A stretch of DNA of 64,000 nucleotides from Rhizocola hellebori (GCF_016862955.1 NZ_BONY01000036.1:31244-95243); one strand, 5' to 3'; positions 1 to 8,389 are shown, numbered from the stretch's first letter. Numbers and translations: made by a program. Notes: generated from the sequence alone by a model not told the origin.

Positions 1-53
1 TGCGTGGGTCGGATCAGCCATTGCTGGATTTGGCCGGTCAGGTGATCTCGTGA
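1..53 (+). CDS. C-terminal end of an upstream phage gene (partial)
   Basis: The frame ending in TGA at 51-53 is open back to the window edge and its last residues read QPLLDLAGQVIS. The stop overlaps the GTG start of the next gene in a GTGA junction at 50-53, the same coupling seen throughout this operon. Too little is visible to name it. Confidence 0.5.
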   Translation, partial: RGSDQPLLDLAGQVIS

Positions 54-553
54 AGCGGGGCACGGGTCTGGCTCCCATGTCAGCCAAGCGCCGCGCCCAG
101 CTGGCCGCTGAGGGCAATCCTTTCCCGACGTCGACGTTCAAGGCGAAGCCGAAGATGGCCACCGCCAAGCGGCCCCACGCCGGTTTCGCCCCGGAGGTGG
201 TCGACGCCATCCTCGAGCGCGATGGCCACGCCTGCGGCCGCTGCGGCGGTGCGCTGTATGGCGAGCGTGGTTTCGACTACTCAATCCAGCACCGCCGCGC
301 CCGCGGTGCGGGTGGCACGCAACAGCCGGACACCAATGCGCCGCAGAACGGGCTGGCCCTGTGCGGTTCGGGTGCTGGCGATGCGGGCTGCCACAGCCAT
401 GTCGAGTCGCACCGTGAAGAAGCACGTGAGCACGGATGGGCCATTCGGCAGGACGAGGACCCGCTGCGAGTGCCAGTTACCCATTTCCTTCATGGAGTCG
501 TCTTCCTGTATTCGAACGGCTCCTGGGGTTCACGACCGGAGGTGACCGCATGA
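50..553 (+). CDS. HNH endonuclease-like protein
   Basis: A 167-residue protein with an HNH-type layout: a CGRCGG knuckle near residue 62, then the core QHRRARGAGG near residue 79, an Asn about 12 residues further, and LCGSG...GCHSHVESH (Cys/His ligands) near residue 104. HNH enzymes nick or cut DNA using a beta-beta-alpha-metal fold. The first GTG is chosen because it overlaps the preceding stop; an ATG at 77 is an alternative. It heads the visible early operon and overlaps the next gene by 4 bases. A second, smaller HNH gene sits beside the terminase, so this one is more likely accessory than part of packaging. Confidence 0.75.
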   Translation: MKRGTGLAPMSAKRRAQLAAEGNPFPTSTFKAKPKMATAKRPHAGFAPEVVDAILERDGHACGRCGGALYGERGFDYSIQHRRARGAGGTQQPDTNAPQNGLALCGSGAGDAGCHSHVESHREEAREHGWAIRQDEDPLRVPVTHFLHGVVFLYSNGSWGSRPEVTA

Positions 554-840
554 CCGTCTACATCGCCGACCGCGGTACGACGCTGCTGGCCTACGACCGC
601 CCTATCGACGACGAGAGCGGCCGGAAGCTTGGCCATGCCATACGCACCTGCGTGGTCGGTTCTCGCGGTCAGGGTTGGTACTGGGACATCTGGGTGGGCG
701 GCAAGCAGTACGAGGCCCGCAGGAAGCCTGACGCCCGCGATGAGCTGGAGCGGCTGTGTGAGGAGCTGCTGGCCTCGCGCTGTCCGGTCTGTGGTCCTAC
801 CGGCTGTGCGGGACATACCCGAGTGGCGGTGGGCGCATGA
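550..840 (+). CDS. Small hypothetical phage protein
   Basis: A 96-residue protein of unknown function. The centre reads as a beta-rich WYWDIWVGGKQYEARRKP stretch. The C-terminus holds CPVCGPTGCAGH, a possible metal-binding knuckle. The ATG at 550 is chosen over an upstream GTG because it overlaps the previous gene's stop. Translationally coupled to both neighbours. Confidence 0.6.
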   Translation: MTVYIADRGTTLLAYDRPIDDESGRKLGHAIRTCVVGSRGQGWYWDIWVGGKQYEARRKPDARDELERLCEELLASRCPVCGPTGCAGHTRVAVGA

Positions 841-1241
841 CCTCCTCTTCGCCGCGTCTGGCCGCCGCCGAAATCCCGACCGAGGTGCTGCACCAGCTGT
901 ACCGCGACTACTGCCTGAGCAAGCACGTGTATGCCAAGGCGGCATACGCGGATGATGCTGCACGGCAGGCCCATATCGACGACGACGCGCGCTCCTACTA
1001 CGAGGAAGCGCACATGGGCCCGCTGGCCGAGCTGGTGAAAGCGGCCTATGCCGCTGGCCGCGAGTCGGTTCTGCACGAACCGAACGACATCGAGGCCACA
1101 GGCGGATGCTGCTGCAACGGCTGTATAGGTGAAGGCCGGTGTGACCTGTACGACCCAGCCGACGCCGACGAGCGCATGGAGAACGACGCCGAGCGCATTG
1201 CGGAGATGACGCCTGACGAGCTGGCGAGGTGGGGCGAGTGA
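837..1241 (+). CDS. Hypothetical phage protein with Cys cluster
   Basis: A 134-residue protein, not recognised. The N-terminal half is alpha-helical and Ala-rich. A cluster reading GGCCCNGCIGEGRCD lies near residue 88, followed by an acidic C-terminus. It overlaps both flanking genes by 4 bases, so it belongs to the same early transcript. Confidence 0.6.
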   Translation: MTSSSPRLAAAEIPTEVLHQLYRDYCLSKHVYAKAAYADDAARQAHIDDDARSYYEEAHMGPLAELVKAAYAAGRESVLHEPNDIEATGGCCCNGCIGEGRCDLYDPADADERMENDAERIAEMTPDELARWGE

Positions 1242-1705
1242 CCTCCGCCGAGCGGTTCCACTACATGTTCACCTGGCCCTGCGGCTGCCCGTTCTCCATC
1301 GCCTCACAAACCATCGCCGACGAAGCGATGTGGCTGGAAACCTTCGACACCGCAGCTGGTGTCACGGCGGCCAAGGCGGCTGGGGTGAAGATGCTGCGCA
1401 TCACCCACGACCAGTGGGAGAGCGAGCATCTGGCCCGATTCAAGGCGCGGTGTGAGCACAATCCGCCGAAGCTTCCGCCGACCGACGAGCCGAAGCTGAA
1501 GGACCTCGACGAGGACATCATCGAGATGGTGGTCGGCGACAGGGTTTCCGACGCCATCAACGCCCATCTTGTGAAGCTGGACCAGAACCAGGACATCCTT
1601 GTCGCCCGGCTCGGCCACCTGCTCAAGGCCGAGAGCCCGTTCGATGTTCGGGCGGCGATCGACGAGATGGTCCAGGCGTTCAGTGACGTGATGGAGGTCC
1701 GCTGA
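1238..1705 (+). CDS. Hypothetical phage protein
   Basis: A 155-residue protein, not recognised. The start is the GTG overlapping the previous stop. It has an aromatic and Cys-containing N-terminus (FTWPCGCPF) and a mostly helical, charged remainder with a probable short coiled coil from about residue 90. No catalytic motif is visible. Confidence 0.6.
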   Translation: MTSAERFHYMFTWPCGCPFSIASQTIADEAMWLETFDTAAGVTAAKAAGVKMLRITHDQWESEHLARFKARCEHNPPKLPPTDEPKLKDLDEDIIEMVVGDRVSDAINAHLVKLDQNQDILVARLGHLLKAESPFDVRAAIDEMVQAFSDVMEVR

Positions 1706-1983
1706 TGGCGCGCGCCTTCTACCGCGGCTACGTCCAGGACGGCCCTCGTGCCGGTCAGGTCAAGCGGCTGCACATCATGCGTGAGGACGGCAAGTTCCCC
1801 GGCCGGTCCGCTCTGTGCGGTGTCCACGGCTATGACGTCACCAGGTCGCTGACCGTCATCATCGACCCGCTTCCTTCGGTGCCGCCTGAAGGGCTGTGGT
1901 GGTGCCCAACGTGTGTGGGCCAGTACGCCGACGTGGTTGGGCTGATTGACGCGGTTGCCTTCGACCTGGCGGGGGTGGCCTGA
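1705..1983 (+). CDS. Small hypothetical protein with possible zinc knuckle
   Basis: A 92-residue protein containing CGVHGYD near residue 38 and WWCPTCVGQY near residue 66. These could form a Cys/His metal site. It directly abuts its neighbours in the early operon. No function can be assigned. Confidence 0.6.
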   Translation: MARAFYRGYVQDGPRAGQVKRLHIMREDGKFPGRSALCGVHGYDVTRSLTVIIDPLPSVPPEGLWWCPTCVGQYADVVGLIDAVAFDLAGVA

Positions 1984-2327
1984 TGACTCGTCCCACGATG
2001 ACCGAAAGCCAGCTGCAGGCGTCCATCCTGGACTTGGCCCGCACTCACCGGCTGCTCGCTTTTCATGTCCGCGACAGCCGCAAGTCCGTCGGGGTCGGGT
2101 TCCCGGATTTGGTTTTAGCCGGCGTCGGCGGCGTGCTGTTCCGGGAGCTCAAGAATGCGACCCTGCAGCCCACTCCGGAGCAGATGGCTTGGTTGGGCAC
2201 CCTCGATGCCGGCGGCGCTGACGCCGCGCTGTGGCGGCCTGAGCACTGGTACTCCGGTGAGGTCGCGGCGACGTTGGCACGTTTGGCCAAGCCCCGGATG
2301 CAACTGCCGCCCGAGGTGGCCAAGTGA
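1983..2327 (+). CDS. VRR-NUC family nuclease
   Basis: A 114-residue protein with the complete minimal VRR-NUC (PD-(D/E)XK superfamily) signature: E8 in the first helix, then GFPDLVLAG (D42), then LFRELK (E55, K57) and the following TPEQMAWL helix. VRR-NUC domains are structure-specific metal-dependent nucleases. Stand-alone copies of this size are common in phages, where they are thought to act on replication or recombination intermediates. It sits just ahead of the methyltransferase, but I see no restriction partner. Confidence 0.85.
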   Translation: MTRPTMTESQLQASILDLARTHRLLAFHVRDSRKSVGVGFPDLVLAGVGGVLFRELKNATLQPTPEQMAWLGTLDAGGADAALWRPEHWYSGEVAATLARLAKPRMQLPPEVAK

Positions 2328-2587
2328 ACGTCGACACCCGCCGCCATCTGACCGCAGCCAAATACGGCCGCCTGTACGACGCCGAGACTGGCGGGACGTT
2401 TATCCGCTCCCACACAGTCTCTGGGCACACGTCACGCCGGGCCCAGCTCAAAATCGTCGAGCAGCTGCTGGCGGACGGATGGATTGTGCGCCTGTCCGAT
2501 GGCCGGTATCCGATCACCGACCTAGGCGAGGCAGCTTTGGCTGCCGACCGGGCGCAGCTTGCGCCCGAGGTGCCTCATGGTGCGTAA
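2324..2587 (+). CDS. Small winged-helix-like protein
   Basis: An 87-residue protein starting at a GTG that overlaps the VRR-NUC stop. The sequence QLKIVEQLLADGWIVRL followed by GRYPITDLGEAAL matches the helix-wing pattern of small winged-helix proteins (recognition helix, then a strand ending in ITDLG). A DNA-binding role is inference. Confidence 0.55.
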   Translation: MNVDTRRHLTAAKYGRLYDAETGGTFIRSHTVSGHTSRRAQLKIVEQLLADGWIVRLSDGRYPITDLGEAALAADRAQLAPEVPHGA

Positions 2588-2756
2588 AGCCTTCAAGGTG
2601 CCCCGCGGTATCTGCTCCCACTGCGGCCGTGAGACGGCGTTGATGTCTGACGGCCGGGTGACGGGCAGGCATGGGCCTTGCCCGGGTGCGGGGCTGATGC
2701 CGTCGGCGCTCGTCGAGAAGAAGGTCGTGCCGATTCAAAAGGACGTGAAGCGATGA
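2577..2756 (+). CDS. Tiny zinc-ribbon-like protein
   Basis: A 59-residue basic protein. CSHCGRE near residue 12 and a later GPCPGAG could supply metal ligands. The ATG at 2577 lies within the end of the previous gene. The end overlaps the methyltransferase start (ATGA). Function unknown. Confidence 0.55.
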   Translation: MVRKAFKVPRGICSHCGRETALMSDGRVTGRHGPCPGAGLMPSALVEKKVVPIQKDVKR

Positions 2757-4174
2757 CACTCACCTTGAGCGATTACTTCTGCGGCGCCGGCGGATCCTCG
2801 TCCGGGGCGAAGCTGGTACCTGGCGTCCAGGTCACCCACGCGTTCAATCACTGGCAGCTGGCCCTGGACACCCACGCCCTCAACCACCCCGAGGTGGACC
2901 ACCAGAAAGCCGACCTGTCCAAGGCAAACCCGCGCCTGTATCCACGCACCGACATCGGCTGGTTTTCGCCGGAGTGCACCAACCACTCCCAGGCCAAAGG
3001 TAAACGCAAACACGACCGGCAGCCCGACCTGTTCGGTGAAACCCTGCCCGACGAAGCCGCCGAAAGATCCAGATCGACCATGAAGGATGTCCTGACGTTC
3101 GCGGCAGTGCACCGCTACGAGGCGGTCATCGTGGAGAACGTCGTCGAGGTCCGCGACTGGGCGTGGTGGCCGAACTGGCTGCGCGAGCTTGAAGCGCTCG
3201 GCTACGACCACGAGATCGTCTACCTGAACTCCATGCACGCCCAGCAACTGGGCCCAGGCGCACCGCAGTCACGGGACCGCATCTACATCGTGGCGTGGCG
3301 CAAGGCCTGCCGCCGTCCGGATCTGCGCCGGTGGACACGCCCGCCCGCCTACTGCCAGCCGTGCGACCAGGTGGTCACGCCGATCCAGGCGTGGAAGGAC
3401 CCGAACAAGCAGTTCGGCAAGTTCGGGCGCAGCGGCCAGTACGTGTACCGCTGCCCGAATCTGAAATGCCGCAACGCGGTGGTGAATCCCGAGTTCCTGC
3501 CCGCCGCGGCAGCGATCGACTGGTCGCTGACCGGGCAGCGCATCGGCGACCGCAGCCGGCCGCTGGCGCCCAAGACGATGGCACGGATCCGCAAGGGCCT
3601 GGCCACCTACGGCAGCCAGCTGCTGGTGCCGTGCGGTGGAACGTGGCGCGATCGAGCGGAGCCGCTGGCCAAGCCGATGGCGACCCGTACCACGGTTGAG
3701 ACTGATGGCCTGCTTGTTCCGGTGGAGGGCCGTACGGGTACCAACGCCCGGCTGACCACGGGTGTGTTCCGCGCGCAGACGGCACGGCTGCAGGATGCGC
3801 TGGTTGTTCCGCTGCGCAACAACGCCGTGGCACGGCCAGCGTCGACCGACCCGCTGATGACTGTTGCCGCCGAGGGCAACCATCACATGATCGTCGACTA
3901 CAACGGGCCGGCGAAACCGGTCACCTCGCCGCTGCCGACGCAGACCGCGGTCGAGGGCAACGGCCTGGCAAGCATCGAAATCGACCCGGACGACTGCGCC
4001 TTCCGCATGTTGGAGCCGCACGAGATTCAGGCCGCGATGGCGTTCGACCCCGGCTACCGGCTGCTGGGCAATCGGCGTGAACGGGTGCGGCAGTTGGGTA
4101 ATGCGGTCACTCCGCCGGCAGCCCGGGATCTGATCGCCGCAGTTGCCGAGGCTGTCAACGGGACGGCGCCATGA
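2753..4174 (+). CDS. DNA (cytosine-5) methyltransferase
   Basis: A 473-residue C5 methyltransferase. Motif I is DYFCGAGGSSSGA (residues 7-19). Motif IV is GWFSPECTNH with the catalytic Cys at 75; it reads SPEC rather than the usual PPC, a known variant. Motif VI is VIVENV (126-130), motif VIII is PQSRDRIY (171-178), and the C-terminal motif X is LGNAVTPPAA. The target-recognition part carries CQPC (201-204) and a later RCPNLKC, a probable zinc knuckle. No partner restriction enzyme is adjacent, so it is an orphan enzyme, probably protecting phage DNA from host restriction or marking it. The ATG at 2753 is chosen for its overlap with the previous gene. Confidence 0.92.
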   Translation: MTLTLSDYFCGAGGSSSGAKLVPGVQVTHAFNHWQLALDTHALNHPEVDHQKADLSKANPRLYPRTDIGWFSPECTNHSQAKGKRKHDRQPDLFGETLPDEAAERSRSTMKDVLTFAAVHRYEAVIVENVVEVRDWAWWPNWLRELEALGYDHEIVYLNSMHAQQLGPGAPQSRDRIYIVAWRKACRRPDLRRWTRPPAYCQPCDQVVTPIQAWKDPNKQFGKFGRSGQYVYRCPNLKCRNAVVNPEFLPAAAAIDWSLTGQRIGDRSRPLAPKTMARIRKGLATYGSQLLVPCGGTWRDRAEPLAKPMATRTTVETDGLLVPVEGRTGTNARLTTGVFRAQTARLQDALVVPLRNNAVARPASTDPLMTVAAEGNHHMIVDYNGPAKPVTSPLPTQTAVEGNGLASIEIDPDDCAFRMLEPHEIQAAMAFDPGYRLLGNRRERVRQLGNAVTPPAARDLIAAVAEAVNGTAP

Positions 4175-4347
4175 CGACTGGCATCTGCCGCCACTGCCTC
4201 GCCCCGGTGCCTTTGGGCGCCGACGGGAAGGTGGCCCGGCACAAGGAGCAGATCGTTTCGGCCAGCGGCTGGGCGGACGGATACGACGGATGCCGCGGGT
4301 CTGGCTGGACACCGAAACCGACACCGAACGAGGGAGAGCAGCGGTGA
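4171..4347 (+). CDS. Tiny zinc-binding-like protein
   Basis: A 58-residue protein starting with TGICRHCLAPV and continuing with KVARHKE and a later Cys, a layout that suggests one zinc-ribbon half. It overlaps the methyltransferase stop and the next gene's GTG (GTGA). Function unknown. Confidence 0.5.
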   Translation: MTTGICRHCLAPVPLGADGKVARHKEQIVSASGWADGYDGCRGSGWTPKPTPNEGEQR

Positions 4348-4571
4348 CCGACCAACCAAAGCCGACGGTGCGTATCGAGGTGGTGCATGTCGTCAACGGC
4401 ACCACCCACAACGACGTGCTGCACGGCTCGAGGGTGTCGATGCAGATGTTCGAGTCCTGCCTGTACGTGCAGCTGACCGACGGGTTCGACAAGGACGGTC
4501 CGCTGATCGACGTGCTGTACCGGGGTGAGACGGCCAAACGCCGTCCAGTTTTTGAGGAGGACCAGAAGTGA
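4344..4571 (+). CDS. Small hypothetical protein
   Basis: A 75-residue protein, predicted mostly beta (RIEVVHVVNGT, SCLYVQL, LIDVLYRGE). It starts at the GTG overlapping the previous stop rather than at an upstream ATG in the same frame. No family recognised. Confidence 0.55.
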   Translation: MTDQPKPTVRIEVVHVVNGTTHNDVLHGSRVSMQMFESCLYVQLTDGFDKDGPLIDVLYRGETAKRRPVFEEDQK

Positions 4572-4792
4572 CTATGCAGCATTTGACCGAGTGTGTGGTC
4601 GGCCGTGAGCCGATCGAGCCTGAGGTGTCGATAGCCCACCGCCCAGGCAAGGGCAAAGGTGCGTGGCCCGCGTGTATGCCACGTCGCGACAACGCAGATC
4701 CGGCCGAGTGGCGGGAGTTGTCGGTGGGCCGTGCCCTGGAGTTGGGTGCGGTTCCGTGCACCGAGAAGGCGTGCACGGAGGTGGCGGCATGA
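4568..4792 (+). CDS. Small hypothetical protein
   Basis: A 74-residue protein beginning at GTG (GTGACTATG). It holds scattered Cys residues, including AVPCTEKACTEV at the end, but no clear motif. Coupled by overlap to its neighbours. Confidence 0.5.
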   Translation: MTMQHLTECVVGREPIEPEVSIAHRPGKGKGAWPACMPRRDNADPAEWRELSVGRALELGAVPCTEKACTEVAA

Positions 4793-5724
4793 CCCTCACC
4801 AGCGAGCAGTTGACGGAGATCAGCGAGCGGTCGAAGGACTACCTGGCACTCGGCGTCGGGTCAGTCCACTACGCCAACATGTCGGCGGGAGATGTGCCCG
4901 CCCTGCTGGCGGAGCTGGCCAAGGCGACCGCTGCGCGTGACAAGCATTCCGACCGCGCCGATCTGCTGGTGGGCGCGATGGCCTACGTCCGGGATCAGGT
5001 GTTCCGGTTCAACGAGGTCGGGGTGGAGGTGCTGGTTCGGGAGTTGCTGCAGCGGCTTCATGAGCATGCCTGCGACGCAATCAACCGGGACGTCGAACGG
5101 CGTTCAACAGTGCCGGAAGTCAAGGCGGATGTTGCGGCGCTCGACTGCCCTCGCTGTGGTGGCCTTGAAGGCACCCACGTCCGTCGCGACTGCGCCGAGG
5201 TGGGCACCGAAACGGCCCAGGCCGAGCGGGATGACGAACTGGCCACTCTGGAGATCGGCCCGGTAACGCCTCAGATGCTGGCGGACGTCGCCTTCGTGGA
5301 AAGCATCCGGAACCCGAACCTCGACATCCCGCTGGACGAGGACGCCGACATCAACGCCCGTGTGGCAGTCGACGAGCGGGTGGCTGCCGCAGCCGAAGCG
5401 CTGCTCGACATTGAGCGGAGGCGGTCGCCAGCCACAGAGGACTCGTCGATTTGGCTGGAAGCGCATGCGGCTGCACTCGGTGAGTTGATTGCCGCTGTGG
5501 ACGCCCGCCGTGCGCTGACCGGCGAGCAGACGGAGGGCGCGGCAACCGGAAGCCCGCTGGCGACAGGCGGGCTGGTCGACTCGTCACGGCTCTACCGCGT
5601 CGGCGTGGACCGAGCCTGCACCCACTGGGCACACAGCGTGCCCCATGGCGCGCCCTGTACGCCTGAGGCGCTCGATCAGATCACCACGCATGCTGCCGAG
5701 TGCCTGGAGGCTCCTCGTGGCTGA
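4789..5724 (+). CDS. Hypothetical phage protein, 311 residues
   Basis: Not recognised. The N-terminal 110 residues are helical, a CPRCGG knuckle follows near residue 121, then an acidic helical middle and a C-terminus reading VGVDRACTHWAHSVPHG. It resembles the composite query or filler proteins common in actinophage early regions, with no enzyme signature. The ATG start overlaps the previous stop. Confidence 0.6.
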   Translation: MTLTSEQLTEISERSKDYLALGVGSVHYANMSAGDVPALLAELAKATAARDKHSDRADLLVGAMAYVRDQVFRFNEVGVEVLVRELLQRLHEHACDAINRDVERRSTVPEVKADVAALDCPRCGGLEGTHVRRDCAEVGTETAQAERDDELATLEIGPVTPQMLADVAFVESIRNPNLDIPLDEDADINARVAVDERVAAAAEALLDIERRRSPATEDSSIWLEAHAAALGELIAAVDARRALTGEQTEGAATGSPLATGGLVDSSRLYRVGVDRACTHWAHSVPHGAPCTPEALDQITTHAAECLEAPRG

Positions 5725-5926
5725 GTTCGCGCGCCCGTTCCGTATCACCTACCCCGACGGGATACCGGAGGACGAGGTGCTGCATGGCGTCCAGTTCCCG
5801 GACGGGGCGTGCATAGTCCGCATGCCTCGTGGTGGCTTCCATGCCGCCATTCCGTTCGAGTTCCTCGGTGAGGTCTTAGACATGGAGCACGCGGTCGTCG
5901 AGTGGGCCGACGGAGGTGGGGCATGA
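5717..5926 (+). CDS. Small hypothetical protein
   Basis: A 69-residue acidic protein starting at GTG 5717 inside the end of the previous gene. Predicted beta strands (FRITYPDG, ACIVRMPRGG) are followed by a short helix. Not recognised. Confidence 0.5.
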   Translation: MAEFARPFRITYPDGIPEDEVLHGVQFPDGACIVRMPRGGFHAAIPFEFLGEVLDMEHAVVEWADGGGA

Positions 5927-6258
5927 GCGACATCGACAAGCTCGCCCAAGTCCTCCGCGACGCGATAGCCGCCAGCGATGTACGCGGCCAGGACGTTGCC
6001 TGGGCGCTGACCCGGGTGATGCGCGAACAGCCTTGCGGCTACGAATCCTCGTTCGGCATGGTCGGCCAGTTCAAGGACTACGGCTGCGTGCGGCTGTGGC
6101 ACATGGACCGCGACATCCGCCACTCCTACGTCCTGCGAGATGACGTCCGCAACGGCTGCAGGGAGCCGGTCGAGAACCCCGCCTATGAGGGCGGCGGGCT
6201 GCGGCTGTGCGCCCGCCAGCTTGTGGACGGCGTATGCCCAGCCCATCCCACCGCCTAA
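5923..6258 (+). CDS. Hypothetical phage protein
   Basis: A 111-residue protein starting at the ATG that overlaps the previous stop. It has a helical N-terminus and four Cys (positions about 38, 52, 84 and 98) that could bind metal. Function unknown. Confidence 0.55.
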   Translation: MSDIDKLAQVLRDAIAASDVRGQDVAWALTRVMREQPCGYESSFGMVGQFKDYGCVRLWHMDRDIRHSYVLRDDVRNGCREPVENPAYEGGGLRLCARQLVDGVCPAHPTA

Positions 6259-6309
6259 GCCCTTCCGCTCCTTCCCCGGGGCGGGCAACCAAAACGAAAG
6301 GTAAGGGAC

Positions 6310-7428
6310 ATGCAGCTCGACCGTAGGCATTGGATCGCAGGTACCGCCGCCGCACTCGTCATCGTCGCGGCTTTTGCCGCCACCACACCAGCCAATAGTG
6401 CTGTAGCGCCGCTGGACGACCAGGCCGCCATGGGCAACGCATGTGCCGCCCGGCTGGCCAGTGGCCGCCCACTCACTCCGGCGCAGCGCAACTGGCTCGA
6501 AACCTGCCGTGCTGTCTTCGCTCCGGCCGGGTCACCGTCGCCGAGCGCGAGCCCGAGCGCATCGCCGAGCGCCAGCCCATCCGTGAGCCCGAGCCCGTCA
6601 CCAAGTCCGAGCGTCTCACCGACACCATCACCCAGCCCGAGCACCCCGCCCACCGCCGGACCCACACCACCCACCGCCTGCCCCGCATGGCCCGCCGTCC
6701 CCGACAGCGCTTGCACCGGATGGCGACACACCGGCGTCAGCCTGCGCACCTGCCCCACCACGCTGGCCGTGGCCGGTGGCATCTATGACGGCTGTAGCTT
6801 CCCCGGCAGCGTCGTGATTGCGGCGGCCGGCATCACCATCAGCCGCTCCTACATCGACGGTGGGCATGTCGAAGGCGCGGGCTACGACCTGCGCGGCGTG
6901 CGCTTGGTCGACGTCGAAATCTCGGGCGGCACCGACAATTTCGCGGCGATCGGCAACTCGAACTATTCGTGCCTGCGCTGCGACATCCACGGCGGCCTGC
7001 GCGGGCTGGCGTTGGGCTCCAACGTGGTCGTCACCGACTCCTACGTCCACGACCAGCGCATCGTCCCGGGCGCCCACCAAACCGCCGCGTCGACACATGG
7101 CGGGGCGCACGTCCGCATCGAGCACTCCACACTGCGCTGCAACTCGGACCGGTACGCCTGCTCCAACGGGGTCAGCTTCTACTCCGAAGACCCGCCGGGT
7201 ATCGACGACATGCTCATCACCCGGTCGCACATCTCCACCGATGCGGGTTACTGCCTGGGCTTCTTCAGCCTGCAGCCGGGCAAGCCGTACGGCATCACCA
7301 ACACCCGCATCGTGGACAACGTGCTGGGTGCGAGCGAGTACGGGCCTGTAGCGAACTGGCCCGCAAGTCAGGCCGGGAACGTGTGGTCCGGCAACACGAC
7401 GCCCGGCGGCACACCCATCAACCCGTAG
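6310..7428 (+). CDS. Secreted or membrane-anchored beta-helix protein
   Basis: A 372-residue protein built for export. Residues 5-30 are a basic start plus hydrophobic segment ending near an Ala-rich cleavage-like site. About residues 74-120 are a Ser-Pro repeat linker of the kind that spans the cell wall. From about residue 135 to the end runs a repeating pattern (ITISRSYIDGG, VVVTDSYVHDQ, VRIEHSTLRC, MLITRSHIST) typical of right-handed parallel beta-helix, pectate-lyase-like folds. Such folds bind or cut polysaccharides. It sits in the early operon rather than with tail fibres, after a 51-base gap with its own AAAGGTAAGG ribosome site, so it looks like a moron expressed from the lysogen or early in infection. 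Substrate unknown. Confidence 0.75.
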   Translation: MQLDRRHWIAGTAAALVIVAAFAATTPANSAVAPLDDQAAMGNACAARLASGRPLTPAQRNWLETCRAVFAPAGSPSPSASPSASPSASPSVSPSPSPSPSVSPTPSPSPSTPPTAGPTPPTACPAWPAVPDSACTGWRHTGVSLRTCPTTLAVAGGIYDGCSFPGSVVIAAAGITISRSYIDGGHVEGAGYDLRGVRLVDVEISGGTDNFAAIGNSNYSCLRCDIHGGLRGLALGSNVVVTDSYVHDQRIVPGAHQTAASTHGGAHVRIEHSTLRCNSDRYACSNGVSFYSEDPPGIDDMLITRSHISTDAGYCLGFFSLQPGKPYGITNTRIVDNVLGASEYGPVANWPASQAGNVWSGNTTPGGTPINP

Positions 7429-7454
7429 CCAAACAACCAACCGAAAGGCAACAG

Positions 7455-7925
7455 ATGAACACGATCAGCTTCAGCCGCATTCAGGCCGCACTGCGGGCCA
7501 TGGGTATCGACACTCATGAGGAGGTCGTCTCCGTCCTGATGACTCCCAAGCAGGTCACCGTCAACCGGCAAGATCTCAACGACCGAGGCGAGCCGTATAT
7601 CGACCCGGTAACGGACGCCATCGCTGCCCGTGCCGAAGTGTTCGATGTCGACCACACCAAGGACGACGCGGACGACGGGACTGGCCTGACCTACGCCGAC
7701 GTGGTGCTCGTCCACGATGACGGTGTCGTCTTCGACTTCCATGTCGTCGAGGAGGTCGTGTATCTGGCCGATGTCGCAGTCGACGGCACGATCGACATCC
7801 ACTTGTACGGCAAGGGCAGCGCATCCAAGTCGTCGTCCGCCTCTTCGGTGTCTGAGCCGATGCCGGCCGACGAGGGCGGTCCTGATGTTGTCATCACGCG
7901 GCCAGAGGGCGAGGCGACGGCATGA
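7455..7925 (+). CDS. Hypothetical acidic phage protein
   Basis: A 156-residue, very acidic protein with an N-terminal helix resembling MNTISFSRIQAALRAMGI and then beta-rich sequence. It ends in a Ser-rich tail. The ribosome site is GAAAGGCAAC. Function unknown. The end overlaps the lipoprotein gene. Confidence 0.6.
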   Translation: MNTISFSRIQAALRAMGIDTHEEVVSVLMTPKQVTVNRQDLNDRGEPYIDPVTDAIAARAEVFDVDHTKDDADDGTGLTYADVVLVHDDGVVFDFHVVEEVVYLADVAVDGTIDIHLYGKGSASKSSSASSVSEPMPADEGGPDVVITRPEGEATA

Positions 7926-8128
7926 GGCTGCGCCGAATCCTGGCCGTGCTCGCTGTCAGCGCGACGCTCGCGAGTGGAGCCGCCGCCTGCGGTGACCCGG
8001 CACCCGCTGTTGAGGTCGAGGACTGCGACGCCGAGGACTGGGCCAACCGTGAAGACGACTGCGGTTTCACCGACGCCGACCGCAAGAAGAAGACCACCAA
8101 ACCCGCGCCGACGAAAAGGAAGAGGTAG
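7922..8128 (+). CDS. Small predicted lipoprotein
   Basis: A 68-residue protein with a classic short signal: RLRR, a hydrophobic run, then a lipobox-like ASGAAAC with Cys at about residue 23. The mature part is acidic then Lys-rich. It probably sits on the outside of the membrane. In a lysogenic phage, small lipoproteins often act in superinfection exclusion; that is inference. Confidence 0.6.
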   Translation: MRLRRILAVLAVSATLASGAAACGDPAPAVEVEDCDAEDWANREDDCGFTDADRKKKTTKPAPTKRKR

Positions 8129-8130
8129 CC

Positions 8131-8355
8131 ATGGCAAGCGACAGCAACACCGCCCGCTCGGGCGGCATCGGGTTCGGCGGCCTGCTCGCCATCCTGTTCA
8201 TCGGCCTCAAGCTGGGCGGGGTAATCAATTGGTCCTGGTGGTGGGTGTTATCGCCGCTGTGGATTCCACTCGCGCTGGTGGTGGTGATCTTCGCTTTCGC
8301 CGGCGTCTTCGCGCTCGCGTTCGGCGGCAGGCGCACCACCCGCCGTTACAGGTAG
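8131..8355 (+). CDS. Small two-helix membrane protein (Fragile-X-F-like)
   Basis: A 74-residue protein with two hydrophobic segments (about residues 15-35 and 38-64) joined by GVINWSWWWVLSPLWIP. This WSWWWVL.PLW pattern is the one seen in phage and bacterial proteins annotated as transmembrane Fragile-X-F-like. It immediately follows the lipoprotein gene, so the two may form one membrane unit. Role unknown. Confidence 0.65.
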   Translation: MASDSNTARSGGIGFGGLLAILFIGLKLGGVINWSWWWVLSPLWIPLALVVVIFAFAGVFALAFGGRRTTRRYR

Positions 8356-8362
8356 CTCTTTC

Positions 8363-8389
8363 CCGGGCGTGGCATGAGGTCACGCCCGG
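8363..8389. terminator. Intergenic hairpin
   Basis: CCGGGCGTG (8363-8371) pairs perfectly with CACGCCCGG (8381-8389) around a 9-base loop, just after the membrane-protein stop. There is no U-run, so it is a weak terminator or an mRNA 3'-end stabiliser. Confidence 0.4.

Noticed and set aside
3269..4639. Long antisense frame over the methyltransferase
   Set aside because: The forward strand carries all methyltransferase motifs; the reverse frame spans several real genes and has no recognisable domain.
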